Below, piece after piece: positions 8,547 through 18,647 of a stretch of 64,000 nt of DNA (within the stretch, counting starts at the first letter, position 1; every line of letters begins with the position of its first letter). The notes beneath the pieces are model-generated. The model was not told where the DNA came from and made no database searches. It was given only the letters and a program-made list of their open reading frames with translations. Source of the stretch: Rathayibacter oskolensis (GTDB taxonomy: Bacteria; Actinomycetota; Actinomycetes; Actinomycetales; Microbacteriaceae); NCBI RefSeq assembly GCF_900177245.1, contig NZ_FXBM01000001.1, positions 248,001-312,000 of the forward strand, read 5' to 3'. Made by a program: the position numbers and the translations under genes.

Positions 8547-9406
8547 AGCGGATCCGCGCGCTCTTCGTCTCGAGCCGCCCGCTGAGCTGGGTGAACACGG
8601 CGTACCCGTTCGCGGCCGCCTACCTGCTGACCACACGCGAGATCGACCTCGCCTTCGTGCTCGGCACCCTGTACTTCCTGATCCCGTACAACCTCGCGAT
8701 GTACGGCATCAACGACGTCTTCGACTACGAGTCCGACCTCCGGAACCCCCGCAAGGGCGGAGTGGAGGGAGCGGTCCTGGACCGAGGAGAGCATCGCGCG
8801 ACCCTGGTCGCCGCGGTGGTCACGAACGTCCCGTTCCTCGTGGCCCTGGTGCTGCTCGGGTCGCCGCTGTCGTGGCTCGTCCTGGCGATCAGCGTCTTCG
8901 CAGTGATCGCCTACAGCGCTCCCGGACTGCGCTTCAAGGAGCGCCCGTTCATCGACTCGCTGACCTCGGCGACGCACTTCGTGAGCCCCGCCGTCTACGG
9001 CATCGCCCTCGCGGGCACGGTGGTGACGCCCGGCCTCGTGGCGCTGCTCGTCGCGTTCTTCCTCTGGGGGATCGCGAGCCACGCGTTCGGAGCCGTGCAG
9101 GACATCCTCGCGGACCGGGCGGGCGGCATCGGGTCGATCGCGACCGTGATCGGCGCGAAGACGACGACCCGGTTCGCGATCGGCGCCTACGTCGCGAGCG
9201 GGTTGCTCCTGCTCCTGCTGCCGTGGCCCGGCACCCTCGCCGCGATCCTCGCCGTGCCGTACGCCGTCAGCATCTGGCCGTACCGCTCGCTCACCGATGC
9301 CGAGGCCGAGCGCGCGAACGCCGGCTGGAAGCGCTTCCTCGCGCTGAACTTCCTCACCGGGTTCCTGGTGACGCTGCTGCTGATCGTCTTCTGGCTCGCG
9401 ACCTGA
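8543..9406 (+). CDS. crtEb: Lycopene elongase (UbiA-family prenyltransferase)
   Basis: 287 aa, about eight predicted membrane helices. Transfers C5 units from DMAPP to both ends of lycopene, giving the acyclic C50 flavuxanthin-type intermediate that the CrtYe/Yf-like pair cyclises. The two UbiA Asp motifs are NDVFDYESD and QDILADRAGG. GTG start in a GTGA overlap with the preceding gene. Last gene of the carotenoid operon. Its presence is what shows that a C50 rather than C40 carotenoid is made. Confidence 0.92.
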   Translation: MKRIRALFVSSRPLSWVNTAYPFAAAYLLTTREIDLAFVLGTLYFLIPYNLAMYGINDVFDYESDLRNPRKGGVEGAVLDRGEHRATLVAAVVTNVPFLVALVLLGSPLSWLVLAISVFAVIAYSAPGLRFKERPFIDSLTSATHFVSPAVYGIALAGTVVTPGLVALLVAFFLWGIASHAFGAVQDILADRAGGIGSIATVIGAKTTTRFAIGAYVASGLLLLLLPWPGTLAAILAVPYAVSIWPYRSLTDAEAERANAGWKRFLALNFLTGFLVTLLLIVFWLAT

Positions 9407-9428
9407 GCCGCCGACGTCCGTCGGGGCT

Positions 9429-9548
9429 CGGAACAGCGGGGGTCGGAACAGCGGGGGTCGGAACAGCGGGGGTCGGAACAGCGGGGGTCGGAACAGCGGT
9501 GCTCGGAACAGCGGGGCCCACAACAGCGGGGCCCAGAACAACAGGGCT
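9429..9548. repeat. Eight-copy 15-bp tandem repeat
   Basis: Unit cggaacagcgggggt: four identical copies (9429-9488), then four progressively diverged copies to 9548. It fills the gap between the ends of two convergent genes (crtEb and the small membrane protein) and touches the stop codon of the latter. A unit of 15 bp keeps all frames open, but no start codon or ribosome-binding site supports translation. Confidence 0.9.
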
Positions 9549-9868
9549 CAGAAGAGGTGGTGCGGAGCGACGATCAGGACGACGACGACGGCGAGGCCCG
9601 CGAGCAGGGCGATCACCAGCGCGGTGTAGCCGACGCGCTTCGCCAGGCGGCGTGCGCGAGCCGTTCCGGAGGCCCTGCGCTTCTTCCTGACGCGGATCGA
9701 CGCAGGGCGGGCGGCAGCAGGGCGGGCGGCATCGGAGCGATCGGCCGGCGCGGCGGCCGAGGCGGTGGGCCACTCGGAGGCGGGGCTCGTCGACGGCGTG
9801 TCGACCGCGGCGTCGGAGGTGCGGGTGTGCCGCTCGGGCCTCCGGGGGGCCGTCTCGCCTCGCGCCAT
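9548..9868 (-). CDS. Small single-pass membrane protein, unknown
   Basis: 106 aa. The first about 65 residues are Ala/Pro/Thr/Arg-rich and probably disordered, then a strongly basic block (RVRKKRR, ARARRLAKR) precedes one C-terminal helix of about 23 hydrophobic residues, ending APHHLF. Probably a tail-anchored protein with its N-terminus in the cytoplasm. GGAGGA sits 6 nt before the ATG at 9868. Family not recognised. It lies just downstream of the UMF1 transporter on the same strand (65-nt gap). Confidence 0.65.
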   Translation of the reverse strand: MARGETAPRRPERHTRTSDAAVDTPSTSPASEWPTASAAAPADRSDAARPAAARPASIRVRKKRRASGTARARRLAKRVGYTALVIALLAGLAVVVVLIVAPHHLF

Positions 9869-9933
9869 CGCGTCCTCCTCCGTCTCCCGGCGGGGCCGGT
9901 CGTCCTCTCGCCGCGGCGGGCGGCTCCGACACT

Positions 9934-11286
9934 CTAGGGGAGCGGCGAGGCGTCGCGCTCCGACGGCGCGGGAGTCGCGGTGCTCGACGGCGGGCGTCGC
10001 ACCGGCAGCAGGAGGACCAGCCCGACCGCCAGGACCAGCACCAGGCCGAGGATGCCCCAGTACTGCACGTTCGCCTCGTCGCCGCCCGAGGCGACGGCGG
10101 CGACCGATACGAACGCCGCGAACGCGGCGGGCGCCAGGAACGACGCCGCCTTGCCCGTCGTGGCGTAGAGGCCGAAGATCTCGCCCTCGCGCCCCTCCGG
10201 GATCAGGCGCGCGAGGTAGCTGCGGCTCGCCGACTGGGCGGGTCCGACGAACAGGCAGAGCAGGAGCCCGAAGATCCAGAAGACGGTCGCGCCGCCGTCG
10301 TGGAGGACGAAGACCGCGGTCCCGCAGATCACCAGGCCGACGAGGGAGGCGACGATGACGGCCTTCGGACCGATCCTGTCGTCGAGCGCCCCCACCGAGA
10401 TCGTGGCGACCCCCGCGACGACGTTCGCTGCGATCGCGAAGAGGATCACCTCTCCGGCGTCGAAGCCGAACGTGCCCTGGGCCAGGACGCCGCCGAAGGT
10501 GAAGACGCCGGTGAGCCCGTCTCGGAAGACGGCGCTCGCGATGAGGAACGAGACCGTGCTCGGGCTCTCGCGCCAGAGACCCCTGATCTGGCGGAAGAGC
10601 GCGCGGTAGGAGGCGATCAGGCCGACGCGGCTCGCTCCGGAGGCGGTGGCCGGCGTCTCGGGCACGGCGACCAGCACGGGCAGCGCGAACACCGCGAACC
10701 AGAGGCCGGCGAGCAGGATCGAGACCCTCACGTCGAGGCTTCCCTCGCCCGTCACGCCGAAGAGTCCCACTTCGGGCGAGATGAAGCCGAAGTAGACGAT
10801 GAGCAGGAGGACGATCCCGCCGACGTAGCCCATCCCCCAGCCGAAGCCCGAGACCCGGCCGATGCTCGCGCGCGTCGAGACCTGGGTGAGCATCGCGTTG
10901 TAGTTGACGCTCGCGAACTCGAAGAAGACCGTGCCGACGGCGAGCAGGGCGAGCCCGAGCCAGAGGAACGCGGGATCGGGCTGCACGAAGAACATCAGCA
11001 GGATGCAGACCACGACCACGGCGGAGTGGATCCCCAGCCACCGTCGGCGGCGGCCGCCCAGGTCGGCGCGCCGGCCGGTGATCGGCGCGATGAGCGCGAC
11101 GACGAGCCCCGCGCCCGCGAGGGACCAGCCCAGCGCGGCGGAGACGCCGCTCGGCGTCCCGAAGAGCCCGTCGGTGGTGAGGTAGACGGTGAAGACGAAG
11201 GTGGTGACCACCGCGTTGAAGGCGGATCCGCCCCAGTCCCAGAGTCCCCAGGCGAGAACCGGCCAGCGGCTGGTGCGGTCTGTCAT
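9934..11286 (-). CDS. UMF1/Atg22-type MFS transporter
   Basis: 450 aa, about 12 predicted membrane helices. The N-terminal WGLWDWGGSAFNAVVTTFVF block is characteristic of the UMF1 (Atg22-like) branch of the major facilitator superfamily. In eukaryotes the branch exports amino acids from vacuoles; bacterial substrates are unknown. DDRIGPKAVI is the loop 8-9-type MFS motif. TACGGT ends 6 nt before the ATG, so the start is probably leaderless. Confidence 0.8.
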   Translation of the reverse strand: MTDRTSRWPVLAWGLWDWGGSAFNAVVTTFVFTVYLTTDGLFGTPSGVSAALGWSLAGAGLVVALIAPITGRRADLGGRRRRWLGIHSAVVVVCILLMFFVQPDPAFLWLGLALLAVGTVFFEFASVNYNAMLTQVSTRASIGRVSGFGWGMGYVGGIVLLLIVYFGFISPEVGLFGVTGEGSLDVRVSILLAGLWFAVFALPVLVAVPETPATASGASRVGLIASYRALFRQIRGLWRESPSTVSFLIASAVFRDGLTGVFTFGGVLAQGTFGFDAGEVILFAIAANVVAGVATISVGALDDRIGPKAVIVASLVGLVICGTAVFVLHDGGATVFWIFGLLLCLFVGPAQSASRSYLARLIPEGREGEIFGLYATTGKAASFLAPAAFAAFVSVAAVASGGDEANVQYWGILGLVLVLAVGLVLLLPVRRPPSSTATPAPSERDASPLP

Positions 11287-11367
11287 GCAATCACCGTAGG
11301 CATGCGATCACCGTAGGCCGCGCAGGTGAACACCGGGAAGCCCCGCCGCGGAGTCCGGTTCCTGAGA

Positions 11368-11388
11368 GTTGAGTCGACTCGACTCAGG
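11368..11388. promoter_or_regulatory. HAIR box 1 (HspR operator)
   Basis: gTTGAGT-N7-ACTCAgg; 12 of 14 positions match the HAIR consensus CTTGAGT-N7-ACTCAAG bound by HspR, whose gene ends this operon. It lies just upstream of the dnaK -35. Confidence 0.8.
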
Positions 11389-11403
11389 TTCTGCACTCTC
11401 GAC

Positions 11404-11431
11404 TTGACTCCGACCACCCGGTGCGTAAACT
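11404..11431 (+). promoter_or_regulatory. dnaK operon promoter
   Basis: TTGACT (11404-11409), 16-nt spacer, TAAACT (11426-11431): the best sigma-70-type promoter in the window. The -10 abuts HAIR box 2, so bound HspR would block it. The transcript would have an untranslated leader of about 80 nt ending in AAGGAG before the dnaK ATG. Confidence 0.75.
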
Positions 11432-11450
11432 TGAGCGAGCGGGACTCAAC
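11430..11450. promoter_or_regulatory. HAIR box 2 (HspR operator)
   Basis: CTTGAGc-N7-ACTCAAc; 12 of 14 consensus positions. It overlaps the last two bases of the -10 and the presumed start of transcription, the classic position for repression. Confidence 0.85.
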
Positions 11451-11521
11451 TCCCGCAGAGGATTTCGTCCCACCAGCTGATTGAACGGCCCGACGGCCGC
11501 TCGCGAAGGAGAAACACGCAT

Positions 11522-13384
<1,863 letters not shown>

Positions 13385-13386
13385 TC

Positions 13387-14001
13387 ATGGGGCGCCACAA
13401 CCAGCCCCAGGGCGAGGGCGTGCCCGAGGAGGAGCCGGCCACCGGTGCTGAGGCCACGGGATCCGAGGCGGCCGAGGCCGCTCAGGACTCCGAGGGCCTG
13501 ATCGAGGCCGAGGGCCCCGACGTCGAGACCACCCTCTCCGACGCCGACCTCTCCTTCCTCTCGGGGCAGTCCGACGCCGAGACGCTCGCGGCGGAGCACC
13601 TCGCCGATCTCCAGCGGGTGACCGCCGAGTACGCGAACTACCGCAAGCGCACCGAGTTGAACCGCCAGGTCGAGAAGGAGCGGGCCATCGGCGACGCGGT
13701 GAAGGTCATCCTCCCCGTGCTCGACGACCTCGACCGCGCCGAGAAGCACGGCGACCTGGCGGAGGGCGGCCCCTTCACCGCCATCGCGCAGAAGCTGCGC
13801 GGCGGGATGGAGAAGCTCGGCCTGGTGAAGACCGGTGCCGTGGGCGATCTGTTCGACCCGAACATCCACGAGGCGATCTTCCAGCAGCCGACTCCCGGCG
13901 CCGAGACCTCCACGGTCGCCGACGTCGTCGAGTCGGGCTACTACCTCGGAGGCTCGCTGCTGCGCGCCGCCCGGGTGGTCGTGGCCGTTCCCGCCGACTG
14001 A
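13387..14001 (+). CDS. grpE: Nucleotide exchange factor GrpE
   Basis: 204 aa. Releases ADP from DnaK. A disordered acidic N-terminus of about 70 residues is followed by the coiled-coil/beta domain: QRVTAEYANYRKRTE, VLPVLDDLDRAEKHGDL, and the C-terminal VVESGYYLGGSLLRAARVVVA. ATG 2 nt after the dnaK stop. Confidence 0.96.
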   Translation: MGRHNQPQGEGVPEEEPATGAEATGSEAAEAAQDSEGLIEAEGPDVETTLSDADLSFLSGQSDAETLAAEHLADLQRVTAEYANYRKRTELNRQVEKERAIGDAVKVILPVLDDLDRAEKHGDLAEGGPFTAIAQKLRGGMEKLGLVKTGAVGDLFDPNIHEAIFQQPTPGAETSTVADVVESGYYLGGSLLRAARVVVAVPAD

Positions 14002-14025
14002 TCCCCCCTCACGCACCACCGCGGA

Positions 14026-14069
14026 GGACCCCGCCCGGCGCCCGCACCCGGGTCGCCGGGCCGGGGTCC
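14026..14069 (+). terminator. Strong intercistronic hairpin between grpE and dnaJ
   Basis: GGACCCCG-CCCGGCG pairs with CGCCGGG-CCGGGGTCC, 15 base pairs with one bulge around a 13-nt loop. No U-run follows. It could act as a partial terminator or an RNA-processing/stability element that lowers dnaJ and hspR relative to dnaK and grpE. Confidence 0.6.
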
Positions 14070-14098
14070 CTCGCAGCACTCGACACAGGAAGAGGCAC

Positions 14099-15094
14099 AT
14101 GGCCAGCCAGGATTGGTTCGACAAGGACTTCTACAAGGTCCTCGGCGTGTCCAAGGACGTCTCCGCCGCGGATCTGAAGAAGACCTACCGCAAGCTCGCG
14201 CGCCAGTTCCACCCGGACTCCAACCCGGGTGACGCGAAGGCCGAGGCGCGCTTCAAGGAGATCAGCGAGGCGTACACCGTCCTCTCCGACGCCGACCAGC
14301 GCAAGGAGTACGACCAGATCCGGGCCATGGGCGGGGGCGCGCGGTTCACCGCGGGCGGCCAGCCCGGCGGCTTCGACGACGTGTTCGGCAACGTGTTCAA
14401 CCAGGGCGCCGGACGCAGCGGCTACAGCACGCAGCAGGGACCGCCCGCCGGCTTCGAGGACATCCTCGGCGGGATGTTCGGCAACGCGGGCGGCGGCCGC
14501 TTCGGGCAGCCCAGCGGCGGCTTCCGCGGCTTCGGCGGCCCGCAGAAGGGCGCCGACATCACCGCCAGCACCACCATCGACTTCCGCACCGCCACGCGCG
14601 GTGACACCGTGCAGCTCCAGACCGGCGAGGGCCGCGCACTGTCGGTGCGCATCCCGGCCGGAGTCGCCGATCAGCAGAAGATCCGCGTCCGCGGCAAGGG
14701 GCGGCCCAGCCCCGACGGAGGCGAAGCGGGCGATCTCGTCCTGACCGTCGCCGTGCGCAAGCACCCCGTCTTCGAACGCGACGGCTTGAACCTCCGCGTC
14801 ACCGTTCCCGTCACCTTCGTCGAGGCCGTCTTCGGCGCGACGATCGAGGTGCCGACTCTCGGCGGCGACCCGGTGAAGCTCCGGGTCGCGCCCGGCACCC
14901 CGAGCGGCCGCGTCCTGCGGGTCAAGGGACGCGGGGTGGCGACCGGCAAGGGCACGGGCGACCTGCTCGCCGTCATCCAGGTCGCCGTGCCCGACCACCT
15001 CTCCTCCGCCGCTCGCGACGCCCTCGAGGCCTTCGCGGCAGCGGAGCCCGCGGAGAACCCGCGCGAGGACATCCTGGAGAAGGCCCGCTACTAG
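14099..15094 (+). CDS. dnaJ: DnaJ-family co-chaperone without zinc fingers
   Basis: 331 aa. Stimulates DnaK ATPase and delivers substrates. J domain at residues about 8-75 with HPD in RQFHPDSNPG; long Gly/Phe-rich region about 80-145; then the C-terminal substrate-binding beta domains (IPAGVADQQKIRVRGKG). No CxxCxGxG repeats, so type II (CbpA/DnaJ1-like). Another zinc-finger DnaJ is probably elsewhere in the genome. ATG 97 nt after grpE, beyond the hairpin; an AGGAAGAGG tract precedes the ATG. Confidence 0.93.
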   Translation: MASQDWFDKDFYKVLGVSKDVSAADLKKTYRKLARQFHPDSNPGDAKAEARFKEISEAYTVLSDADQRKEYDQIRAMGGGARFTAGGQPGGFDDVFGNVFNQGAGRSGYSTQQGPPAGFEDILGGMFGNAGGGRFGQPSGGFRGFGGPQKGADITASTTIDFRTATRGDTVQLQTGEGRALSVRIPAGVADQQKIRVRGKGRPSPDGGEAGDLVLTVAVRKHPVFERDGLNLRVTVPVTFVEAVFGATIEVPTLGGDPVKLRVAPGTPSGRVLRVKGRGVATGKGTGDLLAVIQVAVPDHLSSAARDALEAFAAAEPAENPREDILEKARY

Positions 15095-15163
15095 GCGGAG
15101 CCGGTCGCCGCCGTCCACCAGCGGTGGCCGGCCGGTCGGCGGTCGGAGAGAAGAGGAGGGGAC

Positions 15164-15604
15164 GTGGACGAGAGCACCCCCGTCTTCGCGATCGCCGTCG
15201 CCGCCGATCTCGCCGGCATGCACCCGCAGACCCTCCGGCAGTACGACCGGCTCGGTCTGGTCAGCCCGACCCGCACCGCCGGTCGCTCGCGCCGGTACTC
15301 GATGCGCGATGTCGTCCAGCTGCGGGAGGTCGCGCGACTCTCCTCCGAGGGCGTGTCCCTCGAGGGGATCGCGCGGATCCTGCAGCTCGAGAACCAGGTG
15401 CTCTCGCTGTCGCAGCGCGTCCGCGAGCTCGAGTCCGCGCTCGCCGACGAGCTGCTCAACCGGCCGGGGCGCCGGGTCTTCGCCGCGGGTCTGGAGGGGG
15501 ACGTCGTGACCCTCCGGCACGGCACCCGCGCCCAGCGCCGCACCGAGGTGGTCGTCTGGCGACCGCTGCCCCGAGCCCACGACGACGAGGCCGATACCCC
15601 GTGA
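15164..15604 (+). CDS. hspR: Heat-shock repressor HspR (MerR family)
   Basis: 146 aa. MerR-type winged helix with MHPQTLRQYDRLGLVSPTRT and SRRYSMRDV, followed by a dimerisation helix (LENQVLSLSQRVRELESAL). HspR binds HAIR boxes with DnaK as co-repressor; two such boxes lie at the dnaK promoter, giving an autoregulatory loop. The C-terminal about 45 residues are not conserved. GTG start with GAGAAGAGGAGG just upstream. Confidence 0.95.
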   Translation: MDESTPVFAIAVAADLAGMHPQTLRQYDRLGLVSPTRTAGRSRRYSMRDVVQLREVARLSSEGVSLEGIARILQLENQVLSLSQRVRELESALADELLNRPGRRVFAAGLEGDVVTLRHGTRAQRRTEVVVWRPLPRAHDDEADTP

Positions 15605-15665
15605 TGGGGGTACTCTGACGGAGCGCACGGCACCGACGCCGCGGCGCTGATCCGAGGAGGGGCCC

Positions 15666-15965
15666 GTGCTCGACACCGACGGCGACCAGGACGGTCACGA
15701 CGAGGATCTCGACGGGCGGGGCGACGCCCCGACCGCACGGCGAGCCTCCGTCGTGCCCGACAACGGCTACTCCCGCGAGGACTACGCGATCCATGCGACC
15801 CGCAGCGAGCTGCCTCTCTTCTCAGGCGCGCTGAGCGGTCACCGGGACGACGCCGACTGGCTGTCCTCCCTCTCCGGAGTCATCGGCGGGGGCGACCCCG
15901 ACGGCGCGGCCGCCGCGGCCGACGCCGCGATCGAGCGCCGCAGGCGCGGCGCGTCCGACTCCTGA
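15666..15965 (+). CDS. Small acidic protein, unknown
   Basis: 99 aa. Very acidic, Asp/Gly-rich first 20 residues, a middle block SVVPDNGYSREDYAIHATRSELP, and an Ala-rich C-terminus ending ERRRRGAS. Soluble, no signal or membrane helix. GTG start with GAGGAGGGG 5-8 nt upstream. A possible TACTCT -10 at 15611-15616 would give it its own promoter. Family not recognised; seems to be a separate gene after the heat-shock operon. Confidence 0.6.
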   Translation: MLDTDGDQDGHDEDLDGRGDAPTARRASVVPDNGYSREDYAIHATRSELPLFSGALSGHRDDADWLSSLSGVIGGGDPDGAAAAADAAIERRRRGASDS

Positions 15966-15982
15966 CGCGAGCTGCCCGCGCG

Positions 15983-17590
15983 CTACTCCCGTGCGTGCGA
16001 CTCGACGAGGACGCCGCCCAGGCGCCCCCCGCTGACCCGTCGCACGAACTCCGAGCCGAACGGGACCGCCCGGATCAGGCCTCGCGGGTCGACCCGCTCC
16101 TCCTCGGAGTAGCCGAGCACGATGTACAGCCCCACCACGGCGATCGCGGCGATCGTCGCGACCCGCGCCGGGACCTGGTCGACGATCCCGCCGCCGCCGT
16201 CGACCGGCTCCGACAGGGTCACGCACATCAGGAAGATCGTGGCGTAGACGGCGAGATGGCGGTGGGCGCTCGTCCAGGGCCGGGAGAGCGCCGCGATCGG
16301 CAGGATCCACAGCGCGTACCACGGGTGGATCGCGGTCGACGCGGTCACGAACGCGAGAAGCGCGCTCGTCAGCCGGGCGAGGGGATCGATCGCCCGACGC
16401 GTGAGCATCAGCGCGGCGGCGATGCCTGCGGCGACGGCGAGCGCGAGGATCTTGACGAGCGTCACCGCCACTCCGGGATCGTGCCCGGTCAGCTCCACCG
16501 CGCTCGAGACGACGACCGAGACGAACGACATCGGCGCGTACCAGTGCAGGATCGTGCCCGGCACGACCATCGCGACCACCCAGCCGACCCCGACTCCGGC
16601 CGCGAGACCGATCACGACGACGAACGCGAGCGCGCCGACGCCGCTCCAGACCCAGGCCCTGACCCGCTCGCGCAGCGAGGAGTCGTGCCGGAGCCAGAGC
16701 AGCGCGAGCACCGGCAGCGCGATCACCGCGACGGGCTTCACCGCGATGGCGGCGCCCATGAGCACGACGGCGACGATCCTCCGGTCGGTGTGGCCGTAGT
16801 AGAGCGACGCGAGGATCAGGGCGAGCATGACCGAGTCGTTGTGCCCGGCGACGACGAAGAGGACCAGGGTGAGCGGATTCGCCACGACGGTCCACGCGGT
16901 GAGCGAGGTCGAGAGCCCGCGCAGGCGTGCCAGGCGGATCGCGTAGACGGCGAGCACCGCGACTCCGGCGACGGAGAGGGCGCGGAGCATCGCGATCGAC
17001 AGCTCGGGCGCGGTCCAGCCGGCGAGCTGCACGGCCGTCTTCTCGGCGAGCAGGTAGAGCGGCCCGTACGGCGTCGGGGTGTCGGCCCAGAGCGGATCGA
17101 CGCCGAGCGCGAACCAGCCGGGCAGCGTCGCCACCCCGTTCGTGTAGGGATCGATCCCCTGGGTCATCAGGCGGCCCTGGGCGACGTAGGAGAACATGTC
17201 GCGGCTGAAGAGGGGCACGGCGATGAGCAGGGGCATCGCCCAGGCCACGGCCGCCACGACGACCGCCCGGAGCGAGCCGGGCCGGTCGTCGAGGGCGACG
17301 GAGCGCAGCCGCAGCCACGCGACGAGGAGGAGGACGCCGCCGCCCACGACCGCGATCGCGCTCGCCTCGGTGAGCCACCCGGTGGAGCGCATCGCGGCGA
17401 TCAGCGGCCACGCCCGGAGCGACGAGTCGCGGGGCAGGTAGCCGACTCCCAGCGAGCCGATGAGGACGGCGGTCGACGCGACCGTGCCCATCGCGAGAGG
17501 CGCGACGTGCCCGGCCCGGAGGAGCGCCCAGCGCGTCCGCCCCGTGGCCCCGACCCTGCTCGGTCGTTCCGTCGTCCCCCGAAGTGCCAT
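15983..17590 (-). CDS. Polyprenol-phosphomannose-dependent mannosyltransferase, MptB-like
   Basis: 535 aa, about 12-13 predicted membrane helices. GT-C glycosyltransferase resembling MptB, which adds alpha-1,6 mannose to lipoglycan cores on the outer membrane face using polyprenyl-phosphate mannose. Signature: FSRDMFSYVAQGRLM and DPYTNG, with the Asp of the first loop; then TPYGPLYLL and a membrane-embedded VAGHNDS block. In Microbacteriaceae such enzymes are thought to build lipomannan-type lipoglycans. The ATG at 17590 is preferred because TAGCGT ends 7 nt before it; an in-frame GTG at 17614 is the alternative. Confidence 0.85.
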   Translation of the reverse strand: MALRGTTERPSRVGATGRTRWALLRAGHVAPLAMGTVASTAVLIGSLGVGYLPRDSSLRAWPLIAAMRSTGWLTEASAIAVVGGGVLLLVAWLRLRSVALDDRPGSLRAVVVAAVAWAMPLLIAVPLFSRDMFSYVAQGRLMTQGIDPYTNGVATLPGWFALGVDPLWADTPTPYGPLYLLAEKTAVQLAGWTAPELSIAMLRALSVAGVAVLAVYAIRLARLRGLSTSLTAWTVVANPLTLVLFVVAGHNDSVMLALILASLYYGHTDRRIVAVVLMGAAIAVKPVAVIALPVLALLWLRHDSSLRERVRAWVWSGVGALAFVVVIGLAAGVGVGWVVAMVVPGTILHWYAPMSFVSVVVSSAVELTGHDPGVAVTLVKILALAVAAGIAAALMLTRRAIDPLARLTSALLAFVTASTAIHPWYALWILPIAALSRPWTSAHRHLAVYATIFLMCVTLSEPVDGGGGIVDQVPARVATIAAIAVVGLYIVLGYSEEERVDPRGLIRAVPFGSEFVRRVSGGRLGGVLVESHARE

Positions 17591-17658
17591 CGTCGCCACG
17601 CTAGGCGACCGCACTTCGAATCGAATGGACGGGCGGTGAACGCTCGACCACCGCTCTC

Positions 17659-18099
17659 TCAGGAGGCGCTCGGCTCCGGTACGGCCTCGGCGAAGCGCAG
17701 CTGGTTGCCGAACGGATCGATCAGATCGAGCGAGAACCCGAACGCCGTCCTGGTGATCCGCGGGTTCAGGTAGGGGTACTCCTTCGCGTCGAGCTCGGCG
17801 TGCAGCTCGCGGACTCCGCGCAGTGCGACGTGCACCGCCGCTCCGGGGCTGCCGTCGCGGTGGTGCTCGCTCAGGTGGAGCCGGAGGCCCGAGCGCGAGA
17901 CCTGCAGGTACAGCGGCGCCTCGTGGCTCGCGCGGTGCTCCCAGTCGACCGTGAAGCCGAGGTAGTCGACGTAGAACTCGCCCGCCTTCGCGACCGAGAA
18001 GATCCGCAGGATCGGCACTGCCGCATCCATCCGCACCGCCTCGAGCCGCTGCCCGCCCTCGCTCCCCGTCCGGTCCCTCGCGCGTCGTCTCGTCTCCAC
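17659..18099 (-). CDS. VOC/glyoxalase-superfamily protein (bleomycin-resistance-like)
   Basis: 146 aa. Paired beta-alpha-beta-beta-beta modules: [22 protein letters not shown] and [13 protein letters not shown], then a second half ending [15 protein letters not shown]. The LHLSEHHGDGxPG block is shared with bleomycin-binding-type proteins and many uncharacterised VOC proteins; a drug-binding role is only a possibility. GTG 18099 has TAGCCT 6 nt upstream (leaderless); the ATG at 18030, just before the conserved domain, is an alternative. Confidence 0.75.
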   Translation of the reverse strand: METRRRARDRTGSEGGQRLEAVRMDAAVPILRIFSVAKAGEFYVDYLGFTVDWEHRASHEAPLYLQVSRSGLRLHLSEHHRDGSPGAAVHVALRGVRELHAELDAKEYPYLNPRITRTAFGFSLDLIDPFGNQLRFAEAVPEPSAS

Positions 18100-18143
18100 G
18101 GCACGAGGCTAGCCGCCCCGGTCGCCTCCCGACGACGGCGTCG

Positions 18144-18545
18144 TCAGTCGACGAGGCCGAGGGCGCGCAGGCGGGTCAGCGTGGCGACGCCGGCCGGCGG
18201 GCAGCGGTGCGCCTGGCTCGAGTCGATCCAGTGCAGGGAGTCGATCTCGCCGCTCGCCCGCGGCTCGGCGCCCAGCTCGGCGGCGAAGACCGTCATGTGC
18301 ACCTCCCGGCCCTCCGGCTCGCCGTGCGCCTGCTCCCGCACGGTGAAGAGCTCCTCGAGCCGGGTCGGCGCCGCGCCGAGCTCCTCCTCGGCCTCGCGAG
18401 CGGCCGCCTCCGCACCCGTCTCGCCGGGATCGACCTTGCCCCCGGGCAGGTAGACCACGTCGCGCCCGCGCGCGGTCACCATCAGGAGCCGCCGGTCGCG
18501 GACGACGGCGACGGCGGAGACGAGGATCGGCGGGAGGCTGCTCAT
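18144..18545 (-). CDS. Nudix hydrolase
   Basis: 133 aa. Complete Nudix box: [23 protein letters not shown] fits GX5EX7REUXEEXGU when read as GGKVDPGE...REAEEELG. Cleaves a nucleoside diphosphate linked to another group; the substrate is not deducible, though small members of this type often act on oxidised or non-standard nucleotides. CATGAT ends 6 nt before the ATG, suggesting a leaderless start. Divergent from glyS across 102 bp. Confidence 0.88.
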   Translation of the reverse strand: MSSLPPILVSAVAVVRDRRLLMVTARGRDVVYLPGGKVDPGETGAEAAAREAEEELGAAPTRLEELFTVREQAHGEPEGREVHMTVFAAELGAEPRASGEIDSLHWIDSSQAHRCPPAGVATLTRLRALGLVD

Positions 18546-18647
18546 CCGGCCATCATGCCCGCGGCTACCATGGATGCACACAAGACAGGACGCGCGCAGC
18601 CGGCGCGCGTCAGGGCCCCGTGCGCCCGAACAGCTGAGGAGCTCCCC

